Notes: generated by a model not told the origin, from the sequence alone. A DNA stretch of 64,000 nucleotides from Metaclostridioides mangenotii (GCF_018917235.1 NZ_JAHLOF010000003.1:124001-188000), one strand, 5' to 3'. Counted from the first letter of the stretch, positions 57,250 through 64,000 are shown. Made by a program: numbers and translations.

Positions 57250-57662
57250 TTAATTTTTTTCTTTAGGCTTATTTTGAATTCTACTAAATCCAAGAAGCTT
57301 ATTCTTTACTTTTTCTTTTACATGATCAAATTTAGAGTCAGTTAAGATTTCAATAGCTTCTTCTACTCTATCTACCGTATGAATCGCAAATCTACCAGCT
57401 TTAATCTCTTCGTTCAACTCATCTGATAGTATTAAATTTTTAAAGTTATTTTTAGGAATAATAACTCCCTGACCTTCTACCAATCCTTTAATCTTACAAA
57501 TTGTATAAAATCCTTCCACTTTTTCACTTATTCCTCCAACCACTTGTATATCCCCTTTTTGGTTTATAGATCCTGTTACTGCAATATTTTGTTTTATAGG
57601 TATATCGCTAAGTGATGAAAGAAGTGCGTAAAGCTCAGCTGATGATGCACTATGACCGTGTA
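57250..57662 (-). pseudogene. Lon-type (LonB-like) protease, C-terminal remnant
   Basis: Translated past the nominal GTG (57543), the same frame continues upstream as HGHSASSAELYALLSSLSD... through VTGSINQKGDIQVVGG. This is the Lon protease domain with the catalytic Ser motif, here followed by the catalytic Lys region. An in-frame TAA interrupts it five codons before HGHSAS. The AAA+ domain and usual upstream GxxGDSA context are absent. No ribosome site is visible. Only about 137 codons of an approximately 600+ aa protease remain. Confidence 0.8.
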
Positions 57663-57915
57663 CTAATTACCCTAAAACTTCTTTCACTATATATGCTCTC
57701 ATGAATTTCAGAGTTTTAATTTGTAATTATATTTAGTTATATTCTATATATAATGATAGTATTAAAAAATTATATTTATACCTTTTCATAAAGACATGCA
57801 CATTTTAATATTAGTATGCATACACTTTATTACGCAAGTGAATAACAAGCGTAGCGTTCTTAAACTTGTTTTAAGATGTGATAAACGTTAAGAGTAATCG
57901 ATTAAAGTGACCATA

Positions 57916-57953
57916 GGGGAAATCTATTTATTTAGATTTCTCTATTTTTTTAT
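57916..57953 (+). terminator. Terminator-like hairpin, orphan
   Basis: GGGAAATCTA / TAGATTTCTC stem followed by TATTTTTTT on the plus strand, with no plus-strand gene upstream. It suggests a short plus-strand transcript or a remnant of a lost gene. Confidence 0.55.
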
Positions 57954-57985
57954 GTAAGTTTAATTAAAGTTCATTATTTATTACA

Positions 57986-58018
57986 TAAAAAAACTACCTA
58001 CGATTAAGCAGGTAGTTT
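57986..58018 (-). terminator. Terminator-like hairpin, orphan
   Basis: On the minus strand AAACTACCT / AGGTAGTTT encloses GCTTAATCGT and is followed by a run of T. No minus-strand gene lies between it and 58,465. Confidence 0.55.
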
Positions 58019-58272
58019 CGCAATAAAACTAGAATAATTCTTCTCTTCATTTTTAATTAAACATAAAGCTGGCTTCATATTTTCATTTATTGGTATCTCT
58101 TTGTAAGAAAAAAGCTGAATATAAATTATTATATCAGTCACAATTCAACCTTACTAATTTATCTTTAAATGTATTTTTAAAATATATTGATTCATAAAGT
58201 TATTCTTAATAATCAATTCCTTTTAAAATTATTGTGAGGTTTAACTATCCCTATATGGAAAATACAATAATA

Positions 58273-58354
58273 AAAATGCCATCTTAATAAATATATGAGA
58301 TGGCATTTTCTTTATAAATAAAAAGAAACATCCGTAGTGCAAACGGATGTTTTT
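58273..58354. terminator. Two adjacent terminator-like hairpins
   Basis: AAAATGCCATCT/AGATGGCATTTT (58273-58309) and AAACATCCGT/ACGGATGTTT (58326-58354, five T on the plus strand). Both stems are near perfect and could stop transcription in either direction; no flanking gene clearly owns them. Confidence 0.5.
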
Positions 58355-58469
58355 ACAGAAATCAACCTTCTTAACCACATTTAACAAAAATTTTATAACA
58401 GTGTTATTTTATCAATAATATTAGACTTAACTAATGTTGTCTAATGTATCTAAATAAGTTTCAATATAA

Positions 58470-58499
58470 AAAAAGAGGGTAGCAATTACGCTACCCTTT
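58470..58499 (-). terminator. Terminator of the Cys/Arg-rich repeat protein gene
   Basis: GGGTAGC / GCTACCC stem with TCTTTTTTTA on the minus strand, 53 bases after the stop at 58552. Confidence 0.85.
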
Positions 58500-58551
58500 A
58501 ATATTTATTTATTATTGATTTATCTATTAATCAGAAAAGATATTACTAACT

Positions 58552-59418
58552 CTAGTTGTTGCAGCAGTGACATCTTCTTCTGTCACAATGCTCTCTGTCC
58601 CTGTCGCATTCTCTTTCACATTCTCTTTCACATTCTCTTTCGCATCTTCTTTCACAACGATCTCTGTCTCTATCTCTGTCTCTGTCGCATTCTCTTTCAC
58701 ATTCTCTTTCGCATTCTCTTTCGCATCTTCTTTCACAATGCTCTCTGTCCCTGTCGCATTCTCTTTCACATTCTCTTTCACATTCTCTTTCGCATCTTCT
58801 TTCACAACGATCTCTGTCTCTATCTCTGTCTCTGTCGCATTCTCTTTCACATTCTCTTTCGCATTCTCTTTCGCATCTTCTTTCACAATGCTCTCTGTCC
58901 CTGTCGCATTCTCTTTCACATTCTCTTTCACATTCTCTTTCGCATCTTCTTTCACAACGATCTCTGTCTCTATCTCTGTCTCTGTCGCATTCTCTTTCAC
59001 ATTCTCTTTCGCATTCTCTTTCGCATCTTCTTTCACAACGATCTCTGTCTCTGTCTCTGTCCCTGTTGCATTCTCTTTCGCATTCTCTTTCACATTCTCT
59101 TTCGCATTCTCTTTCGCATTCTCTTTCGCATCTCCTTTCACAACGATCTCTGTCTCTATCTCTGTCTCTATCTCTGTCTCTATCTCTGTCTCTATCTCTG
59201 TCTCTATCTCTGTCTCTGTCGCATTCTCTTTCGCATTCTCTTTCGCATCTTCTTTCACAACGATCTCTGTCTCTATCTCTGTCTCTATCTCTGCCGCAAC
59301 ATTTAATACACCAATGCCAATCATTACTGCAATGGCAGTGAGATCTACGATTTTCGAAACAACATCTATTTCTATCAAACATAAAATATCTATCTCCTTT
59401 TAAAATTTTATGAGACAT
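58552..59418 (-). CDS. Cys/Arg/Glu-rich repeat protein, spore-coat-like
   Basis: A 288-aa protein. Residues 1-42 are a non-repetitive Cys-rich head (RNRCCFENRRSHCHCSNDW, then HWCIKCCG). The rest is RD dipeptide runs alternating with CERE/CERR tetrads, ending REHCDRRRCHCCNN. Cys recur every four residues, so extensive disulfide cross-linking is plausible. All three minus frames and some plus frames are open across the repeat. This frame is chosen because head and tail are also Cys-rich, GGAG precedes ATG 59418 and a terminator follows. Proximity to DUF2935 and CotJC-type remnants suggests a coat or exosporium role. The function is inferred. Confidence 0.65.
   Translation of the reverse strand: MSHKILKGDRYFMFDRNRCCFENRRSHCHCSNDWHWCIKCCGRDRDRDRDRDRCERRCERECERECDRDRDRDRDRDRDRDRDRDRDRDRDRCERRCERECERECERECERECERECNRDRDRDRDRCERRCERECERECERECDRDRDRDRDRCERRCERECERECERECDRDREHCERRCERECERECERECDRDRDRDRDRCERRCERECERECERECDRDREHCERRCERECERECERECDRDRDRDRDRCERRCERECERECERECDRDREHCDRRRCHCCNN
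58591..59040. repeat. Three tandem 150-bp repeat units
   Basis: Units 58591-58740, 58741-58890 and 58891-59040 are identical by eye except for one base near the end of the third. Each encodes 50 residues. The flanks (to 59330) are built from the same 6- and 12-base words in less regular order. Confidence 0.93.
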
Positions 59419-59589
59419 ATTTACATCTCCAATACCATAATATGATCTTATGTATATAATTGTTATTAAATATGACATTTTATAACATAAAAACTTATCT
59501 TAATATAAATCCTACTATGAGAATAAAATTGAAAATACTTCTCAACGTTAAAGTTAATCCTTTTCATCTTTTAAGATTATTGAATTATA

Positions 59590-60012
59590 TTATATTTCTT
59601 CGAAAGTTTCTAACAATCTAATGTAGTGATTCGCTTCTCTTAGCACATGATCCGCAAGAAGTGGAAGTATTATGGATCTTATTTCACAACTAGTAATTCC
59701 TTCTGTAGCTGCTTGCTTAAAGTTTTTAAGTTGTATAGTTTGAAATAAAGTCTCATCTGTAACACTATCTATTGTGGCATCTGTCTTAGCCAGAGCCTCT
59801 TTCCTTAAACATTTAAATTCATGAGCAAAATCATCTGCAGTATCAATCAATTCCTCTTCAGTAGGATCGAGTAACCCTCTTATAAATTGTGCATGTTCCA
59901 TCATAATCTGATCCCAAAATAACTCTGTTTCTCTAGTATCCTCAGAATCAATATCAACCCCATTCTCAAGGTCATTTACTAATGAAAGATATAGTCTTGC
60001 TTCACGTAAACA
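59590..60012 (-). pseudogene. DUF2935 (ferritin-like) protein, C-terminal half, 5'-truncated
   Basis: The frame from ATG 59904 is part of a longer homologous stretch: upstream codons read CLREARLYLSLVNDLENG, then DSEDTRETELFWDQI, then MMEHAQFIRGLLDPTEEELI. This is the second helical-bundle domain of DUF2935 proteins (about 270 aa), which occur in spore-forming Clostridia. Homology stops abruptly near 60012 where the plus-strand catalase remnant begins. The first half and promoter are missing. Translation from ATG 59904 of a 104-aa stub is possible but unlikely to be functional. Confidence 0.75.
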
Positions 60013-60645
60013 ATTAGTGGAGGTAATGGTGAGTTAAAAGCTGCAATGCAATATCTTTCACAAAGTTTCATAATTAAGGATCCTGAAATAAAAGATTTAT
60101 TTTTAGATATCGCTGCTGAAGAATTAAGCCATATGGAAATGCTAGGAACGATGATTAATATGCTTAATGGACATGATGTAGACTATGAAGCAGTTGGATC
60201 AGGAGAAATACAATCACATGTTATACTCGGTTTAAATCCTGGTTTAATTAATGCATCTGGTTATTCATGGACTGCTGATTATGTAACGGTTACAGGTGAT
60301 TTATGTGCTGATTTACTATCAAATATAGCATCAGAACAAAGAGCAAAAGTAGTGTATGAATATCTATATAGACAAATAGATGATAAATTAGTAAAAGAAA
60401 CAATAGACTTCTTGTTAAATAGAGAAGAAGCCCATAATGCTATGTTCAGAGAAGCATTCAATAAAGTAAGTAATTCTGTATCAAACCAAAGTTTCAGAGT
60501 AACAGAAGATTCAAAATTATATTTTGACCTTTCTAGTCCATCACCTGGTCAAAAATTTAATGTTGATGCTAAACCTCAAAATTCCAATAAATTATTATAT
60601 AATAGAAGGTCAGATATGACCTTCTACTACCTATATTGTTATTAA
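60013..60645 (+). pseudogene. Manganese catalase / CotJC-type protein, 5'-truncated
   Basis: From 60013 the frame reads ISGGNGELKAAMQYLSQSF, the first helix of Mn catalases including the metal ligand Glu. Then come AAEELSHMEM (Glu, His ligands), ASEQRAK (Glu) and NREEAHNAMF (His). The in-frame codon at 60007-60009 is TAA, so the first 25-40 residues and the start are lost. The first ATG (60046) lies after the first ligand. The 3' end runs over a hairpin (60604-60625), suggesting that the original stop is also altered. CotJC proteins are spore-coat Mn catalases. Confidence 0.75.
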
Positions 60646-60809
60646 TATTTTTAAATCAAATAAACTAGGCTCGTCCTCTTTGAAAACCTTACTTCCAAAT
60701 AATGTTATGGCTATACTTTTAACTGCTTCACTTCTCTTGTATTTTAATAATCTTTGCTATAAGAGGTCTTATCAATTATTTCATCCCAACTTAAACAATC
60801 TATGTATTT
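60646..60809 (-). pseudogene. Degraded phage-like gene fragment
   Basis: On the minus strand two frames carry consecutive coding-like pieces, LSWDEIIDKTSYSKDY and then KYKRSEAVKSIAITLFGSKVF, joined by a +1 shift. No ribosome site or full frame exists. It follows the small membrane gene at 60810 in the same direction as the other phage-like genes. Confidence 0.4.
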
Positions 60810-61010
60810 TTAATCTATTACTTCTTTATATATAGGACTTAAATTATTTATTTCATTCTCTAATTTCATATTTTCTATATTAAGTTGCTCAAATTTTATT
60901 CTTTGCTCTGAGTAAATTTCTTGCTCTAACTTTCGTCCATAGTTATATATTATTATTAGACTAACGGTAGCTATTGCGATATAGGTTAACAAGGTTATTA
61001 TATTAATCAT
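60810..61010 (-). CDS. Small membrane protein with coiled coil (66 aa)
   Basis: There is one N-terminal membrane helix (MINIITLLTYIAIATVSLII), then a charged coiled coil. ATG 61010 is eight bases after GGAGG; TTG 61025 also opens the frame. It resembles the 56-aa gene at 61184 in layout (MIN start, helix, basic turn, coil). It may be a phage morphogenesis or lysis accessory; not recognised. Confidence 0.55.
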   Translation of the reverse strand: MINIITLLTYIAIATVSLIIIYNYGRKLEQEIYSEQRIKFEQLNIENMKLENEINNLSPIYKEVID

Positions 61011-61183
61011 AAATCTATCCTCCAATTCCCATCCTCTTGTATAGTTTTAGAATTTTCAGAACCTTTACCAATATGTTTATGCAATTTGTGTTAGTGTGTG
61101 TCTATACCTTTTAACTTCTAGTACATATTTAATAACTCTTACTTATTTAAATCATCATCGGATAAATTATTCAAACCTGCTTT

Positions 61184-61354
61184 TTACTTCAAATACTGGT
61201 TATCTCTCTCTAGCCTTTTATTTTTAGAAACCATTTTATTATATTTTTTATAAAACCTCATTTGTCCAGCCCAATGCCCAAGTAAGAATACAGAAATTAA
61301 CGTCCCTATCCCTACCAGGACAAGTATCATCAAGATTGCTATATCATTAATCAT
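61184..61354 (-). CDS. Small membrane protein (56 aa)
   Basis: An ORF with a TTTGGAGGTCTAAA-ATG start encodes MINDIAILMILVLVGIGTL, a single membrane helix, and a basic coil ending RLERDNQYLK. It is preceded by the broken ORF at 61356 (2-bp gap). It resembles the 66-aa protein at 60810 in layout. No family recognised. Confidence 0.5.
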   Translation of the reverse strand: MINDIAILMILVLVGIGTLISVFLLGHWAGQMRFYKKYNKMVSKNKRLERDNQYLK

Positions 61355-61355
61355 T

Positions 61356-61475
61356 TTAGACCTCCAAATCCTTTTTAGCTTGTTTAATTGCTTCTAGAAT
61401 ATTTTATCCAACATCTATCCAATAATGCCTTGCTAGATCTATTAAGGCTTGTCTATTTTCTAGTTTTACTTCCAT
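61356..61475 (-). pseudogene. Small ORF interrupted by an in-frame stop
   Basis: The frame from ATG 61475 reads MEVKLENRQALIDLARHY and WIDVG, hits TAA at 61404-61406, then continues NILEAIKQAKKDLEV to the stop before the next gene. The halves look like one 39-residue helical protein broken by a nonsense codon. Confidence 0.45.
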
Positions 61476-61502
61476 TTAAGCACCTAACCCAACTTTATAG
61501 GC

Positions 61503-61577
61503 TTAACAATCTTCATCAAAGAAGTCTGTATCTAATTTTGTAAGTAATATATCTGTTTCTAAATCTTGTATTTTCAT
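61503..61577 (-). CDS. Possible 24-aa peptide
   Basis: ATG 61577 is preceded by CAGGAGGCTTAAAA, a strong ribosome site. It encodes an acidic 24-residue peptide (MKIQDLETDILLTKLD, then TDFFDEDC). It overlaps none of its neighbours and follows the 150-aa gene by 2 bp. It has no signal sequence. It could equally be the head of a truncated gene. Confidence 0.4.
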   Translation of the reverse strand: MKIQDLETDILLTKLDTDFFDEDC

Positions 61578-61579
61578 TT

Positions 61580-62032
61580 TTAAGCCTCCTGTGATATACT
61601 ACTAATAAACGTAAGATTAGTAGTATTATTTAGATCTGGGCCATTGCCGTGGCTCTTTTCTTTTTGTTCTTCTCTTTCTAATATTAGAATTAGACCTTTT
61701 TTTATTGTCTTTGTCATTTTTAGTTGCGATTTTAAATCATTTACAACTTCCTGTTGATTATCTATTTTGCCCTCGTCTCGTAAACAATATTTAACTGCAG
61801 CTCGTTTAATATCAGATAACCTTATTTCGCTATCTTTTATCATTATCTCAACTATATTAATGTTTGAATCAACAATCATCATGATTTCTTTTAGCTTGTA
61901 CATTTTATACTCCCCATTCAAGTAAACGTGTTTTTTACCTTTTGCTAATTCTTTACTACAGTAGTTATAAAACTTTAGTGTTGGTAACTTTTTATGTCTC
62001 ATGCAATTTCTTATGTACTCTTGTAATTTCAT
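61580..62032 (-). CDS. Phage-like hypothetical protein (150 aa)
   Basis: ATG 62032 follows GGAGG. The sequence is basic at the N terminus (YIRNCMRHKKLPTLKFYNYC), helical and charged in the middle (KSQLKMTKTIKKGLILILERE), with a low-complexity Asn/Ser/Thr tail. No domain recognised. It lies within a run of short same-strand genes typical of prophage modules. Confidence 0.5.
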   Translation of the reverse strand: MKLQEYIRNCMRHKKLPTLKFYNYCSKELAKGKKHVYLNGEYKMYKLKEIMMIVDSNINIVEIMIKDSEIRLSDIKRAAVKYCLRDEGKIDNQQEVVNDLKSQLKMTKTIKKGLILILEREEQKEKSHGNGPDLNNTTNLTFISSISQEA

Positions 62033-62090
62033 TTTATTACCTCCTGCATGTCCAATTTAATTTTAAGATGTGCCGAAGCACAACTTTAAG

Positions 62091-62270
62091 TTATACATAC
62101 AAATCCATAGTAGCCTTGATATATGCCTCTTTAATTGCATTAAGTACTCTTTGTTGTTCCTCTTCTGTATTATTTGGAGAAATTATATAGGCTTTTGAAT
62201 TTCCTCTTGTATATAGTCTGCTATAAGCCTTTCCGTTTTCTTCAAAATTTTGCTTCACCAGTTTTACCAT
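62091..62270 (-). CDS. Small hypothetical protein (59 aa)
   Basis: ATG 62270 is preceded by AGGGGTGATTGC. The product is MVKLVKQNFEENGKAYSRLY and so on, with EEEQQRVLNAIKEAYIKATM near the end. It is soluble, helical and phage-like in context. It ends 59 bp before the 150-aa gene. Confidence 0.45.
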   Translation of the reverse strand: MVKLVKQNFEENGKAYSRLYTRGNSKAYIISPNNTEEEQQRVLNAIKEAYIKATMDLYV

Positions 62271-62324
62271 GCAATCACCCCTTTTTACATAAGATATGTT
62301 TTAATGAATTTGTCCTATGTCACC

Positions 62325-62420
62325 CTAGTTAACTATTGATATTTGTTCTTGATTTTCAAATGCTTCTAACGCTCTTGTAAGAACTGGTATTTCATTTTCA
62401 TAGTATCTAAATGTTGACAC
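62325..62420 (-). pseudogene. C-terminal fragment of an unidentified gene
   Basis: The minus frame ending at 62325 reads FRYYENEIPVLTRALEAFEN at its C terminus and looks coding. Its upstream part overlaps the plus-strand repressor remnant and looks non-coding. A broken gene end is more likely than an intact ORF. Confidence 0.35.
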
Positions 62421-62438
62421 TTGTTGATTAAAGCAGTT

Positions 62439-62627
62439 ATGAGTTGAGAAAGAGGAACTAGGAAAAGTTTCAATGTAACTAAAGTCGCTATAAGCAATTA
62501 GGAAAGTGGAAGAAGGTTTCCGGATCAAGACACGTTTATAAATATTTTCGATTATTTTAATGTGTCAATAGATTATCTACTTGGAAGAACCTATAATAAA
62601 AGTCCTATATCTGATATTGATAGTTAA
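62439..62627 (+). pseudogene. XRE/CI-type phage repressor, nonsense-mutated
   Basis: One continuous frame reads MS-stop-ERGTRKSFNVTKVAISN-stop-ESGRRFPDQDTFINIFDYFN, then VSIDYLLGRTYNKSPISDID. The C-terminal pattern (W-E-SGRRFPD, FNVSIDYLLGRT) is that of single-HTH repressors. The second stop (TAG) sits where the conserved Trp (TGG) belongs, and the first is TGA. The helix-turn-helix is also shortened. Confidence 0.75.
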
Positions 62628-62841
62628 AAAATAGAAGAATTATCTAATAATAATGAAGATATGTAATACGAAAACTATACGAGCAAGATCCTAAAATCAA
62701 AACAAGATAAAAAAATTATAGATGCAATGATTTATTTATCGCTATATTAATACAATTCGTTAACTGAATTTTGATAATTATTATAATTAATTATTATAAC
62801 TTGTGATCAGATAAAGAAGTTGATATATTATTAAAGAAGGA

Positions 62842-63049
62842 ATGTATAAGATAGGTTACGAAATACCTGCAGGAGAATATAAAGTCATAGCCGAGGGGAA
62901 CTCCTTCATACTACGAAGTAGCTGTGAATAGTAAGGGCGATATAATGAGTAGTATTAAAACGAACGATAATTTCGAAGGAGAAAAGTATATAATTGTTGA
63001 TGAAGGTGATTACCTAAAATTAATTGGTTGTAAATTAGTTACAAAATAG
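62842..63049 (+). pseudogene. Frameshifted small beta-domain protein (lipoprotein-type C-terminal domain)
   Basis: The first frame reads MYKIGYEIPAGEYKVIAEGN, then continues after a frame change as YYEVAVNSKGDIMSSIKTND, NFEGEKYIIVDEGDYLKLIG and a stop at 63047. Together these match the repeated C-terminal domain of many clostridial lipoproteins (IPAGEYKV..., NFEGEKYI.V..G.YLKL). Its N-terminal portion is missing. Confidence 0.65.
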
Positions 63050-63054
63050 TTCTA

Positions 63055-63085
63055 AAAAGCATTGTTTAACAATGCTTTTTTTATT
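63055..63085 (+). terminator. Terminator before the recombinase
   Basis: AAAAGCATTG / CAATGCTTTT stem with a TTTAA loop and a T-rich tail, just past the 62842-63049 remnant. Confidence 0.9.
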
Positions 63086-63171
63086 TTATAAATAATATAA
63101 AAAACTGTGTAGTTATATTAATATAATAGTGTTAATATAGTTCATATAGACAGGTTTAAGGAGGGATTTCA

Positions 63172-64000
63172 ATGAACGTTGCTATGTATTTGCGTAAGTC
63201 TCGTGCTGACTTGGAGGCTGAACAAATAGGAGAATTCGAAACTCTTACCAAACATAAAGCCGTTCTTCTAGATGTTGCTAAAAAGAGAAATTTAAACATA
63301 ATTAATATAAAAGAAGAAATAGTTTCTGGAGATTCTATAATAAATCGTCCTGAAATGATTAAGCTATTACAAGAAGTTGAGAATAAAAAGTATGATGCTG
63401 TATTAGTAATGGATATAGACAGACTTGGACGTGGTGGAATGAAGGATCAAGGTCTTATCCTAGAAACTTTTAAATACAGCGATACTAAAATTATAACTCC
63501 ACAAAAGGTTTATGATCTTGAAGATGATTTAGACGAGCAGATGACTGAGATGCAAACATTTATAGCTAGACAAGAATTGAAAATGATAAAGAAACGTCTT
63601 TCGAGAGGACAAATAAATAGTTTTAGAGAAGGAAACTTTGTCTTTGGAGATCCACCATTTGGATACAAAAATCAATATGACTCTGCTGGTAAAAGACATT
63701 TAGTGCAAGATGAAAATGCAGAAACTATTTATCTGATATATGATTTATATGTTAATAAGAATTTAGGCATGTATAAAATAGCTAAACACCTTGATAGTTT
63801 AGGGATTAAACCAGCTAAAACGGAACATTGGCATCCTTCTAGTGTTGGAGCAATATTGAAAAATAAAGCTTACTGTGGATATTTTAGTCGTGGACGTGTT
63901 AAACAAACAAGAAAACTGAATGAGAATGGTAATTATATTTTTGAAAAACAAGAAGATGACAAAGTGGAATATATAAAAGCTAATATTGAGCCAATAATAA
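63172..64000 (+). CDS. Large serine recombinase (3' end outside window)
   Basis: ATG 63172 follows AAGGAGG. The 276 visible codons have the resolvase-type catalytic N-terminal domain (VAMYLRKSRAD with the nucleophilic Ser, then DRPEM-like NRPEMIKLL and VMDIDRLGRGGMKDQG with the Arg patch). A recombinase domain follows (FGDPPFGYKN, HPSSVGAILKNKAYCGYF). It integrates and excises phage or conjugative elements at short att sites. No stop or frameshift is seen up to the edge, unlike the decayed genes beside it. Confidence 0.93.
   Translation, partial: MNVAMYLRKSRADLEAEQIGEFETLTKHKAVLLDVAKKRNLNIINIKEEIVSGDSIINRPEMIKLLQEVENKKYDAVLVMDIDRLGRGGMKDQGLILETFKYSDTKIITPQKVYDLEDDLDEQMTEMQTFIARQELKMIKKRLSRGQINSFREGNFVFGDPPFGYKNQYDSAGKRHLVQDENAETIYLIYDLYVNKNLGMYKIAKHLDSLGIKPAKTEHWHPSSVGAILKNKAYCGYFSRGRVKQTRKLNENGNYIFEKQEDDKVEYIKANIEPII

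Larger units (their letters stand above)
57664..58465. other. Gene-poor 0.8-kb region with several hairpins
   Basis: No convincing coding sequence. It holds a plus-strand hairpin with T run (57916-57953), a minus-strand terminator-like hairpin (57986-58018) and two further stems (58273-58309; 58326-58354). The sequence just upstream of the first hairpin (about 57825-57915) is less AT-rich than its surroundings and could be a small RNA. Confidence 0.45.

Noticed and set aside
58591-59040. Possible CRISPR array
   Set aside because: The 150-bp units abut with no unique spacers and are coding; no cas genes are present.
58515-59306. Plus-strand ORF encoding a Phe/Leu/Cys repeat protein
   Set aside because: It is the antisense reading of the 6/12-base repeat words, has no ribosome site, and its non-repetitive ends look random. 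The minus frame has Cys-rich ends, a ribosome site and a terminator.
58527-59378. Minus-strand ORF encoding a TEIE/KEN acidic repeat protein
   Set aside because: It starts at a TTG inside the upstream frame with a poorly placed ribosome site. It is open only because the repeat lacks stops in all frames. Kept as an overprinting question in the findings.
62325-62528. 67-aa minus-strand ORF as an intact gene
   Set aside because: Its N-terminal half is antisense to the repressor remnant and lacks a ribosome site; only the C-terminal end looks coding.
62439-62627. Recoding (selenocysteine or pyrrolysine) at the TGA and TAG codons of the repressor
   Set aside because: One TAG sits exactly at a conserved Trp and the gene is also internally shortened. 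No SECIS-like hairpin is evident. Simple decay explains it.
62842-63049. Programmed ribosomal frameshift joining the two halves
   Set aside because: No slippery heptamer with a downstream structure is apparent and the gene also lacks its N-terminal part; a pseudogene is simpler.

Overview
The window is a low-GC, AT-rich chromosomal segment of an anaerobic, probably spore-forming Clostridia member, most like the Peptostreptococcaceae. The evidence is a strict-anaerobe folate C1 cluster, sporulation-associated genes (ytxC-like, a manganese-catalase/CotJC-type remnant, a Cys-rich coat-like repeat protein), strong GGAGG ribosome sites and several TTG/GTG starts. The species cannot be named from the sequence. 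Most core genes lie on the minus strand; most accessory genes on the plus strand look like insertions between them.

Layout. 1-0.9 kb: end of a DUF6544 gene and tRNA-Ser(GCU). 0.9-7.9 kb: the folate (methyl) branch of the Wood-Ljungdahl/glycine pathway, transcribed fhs-fchA-folD-metV-metF-lpd-gcvH. Its FolD has lost two of the three cyclohydrolase catalytic residues, while the separate cyclohydrolase FchA is encoded beside it. 8.2-15 kb: a PadR/HAAS pair, an orphan phosphate butyryltransferase, a TPR protein, a B12-binding radical SAM protein and unknowns. 15-20 kb: argS, DUF523, mutS2.

21.5-29.4 kb is the most notable block. It holds a complete-looking flavin-based extracellular electron transfer (EET) locus of the Listeria type: polyprenyl synthase (dmkB-like), NDH-2 with a C-terminal membrane domain, UbiA prenyltransferase (dmkA-like), an embedded LysR regulator, ApbE flavin transferase (fmnB-like), an FMN-binding lipoprotein (pplA-like) and, divergently, eetA- and eetB-like genes. 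NADH electrons would pass through Ndh2 to a demethylmenaquinone-type quinone, then to FMN-carrying lipoproteins outside the membrane.

30-50 kb is a housekeeping backbone on the minus strand: thrS (T-box), infC-rpmI-rplT (leader, ATT start), ktrB-ktrA-rRNA methyltransferase, pheS-pheT (T-box), zapA, U32 peptidase. It is interrupted by a plus-strand kynureninase/MFS/Lrp island (41.4-44.7 kb) and by a soluble FtsH-like AAA+ protease beside a signal-peptidase fragment (46.3-48 kb). 50-57 kb: DUF445, ytxC-like, tandem DUF2975 genes with an HTH regulator, DUF6873, degV, trmL, nth.

57.2-64 kb is a decaying region. It contains a Lon-type protease tail, a Cys/Arg-rich repeat protein with three near-identical 150-bp units, and two genes (DUF2935 and Mn-catalase) that both lost their 5' ends at one junction near 60,012. 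After that come phage-like small genes and pseudogenes, and a large serine recombinase that appears intact as far as the right window edge.
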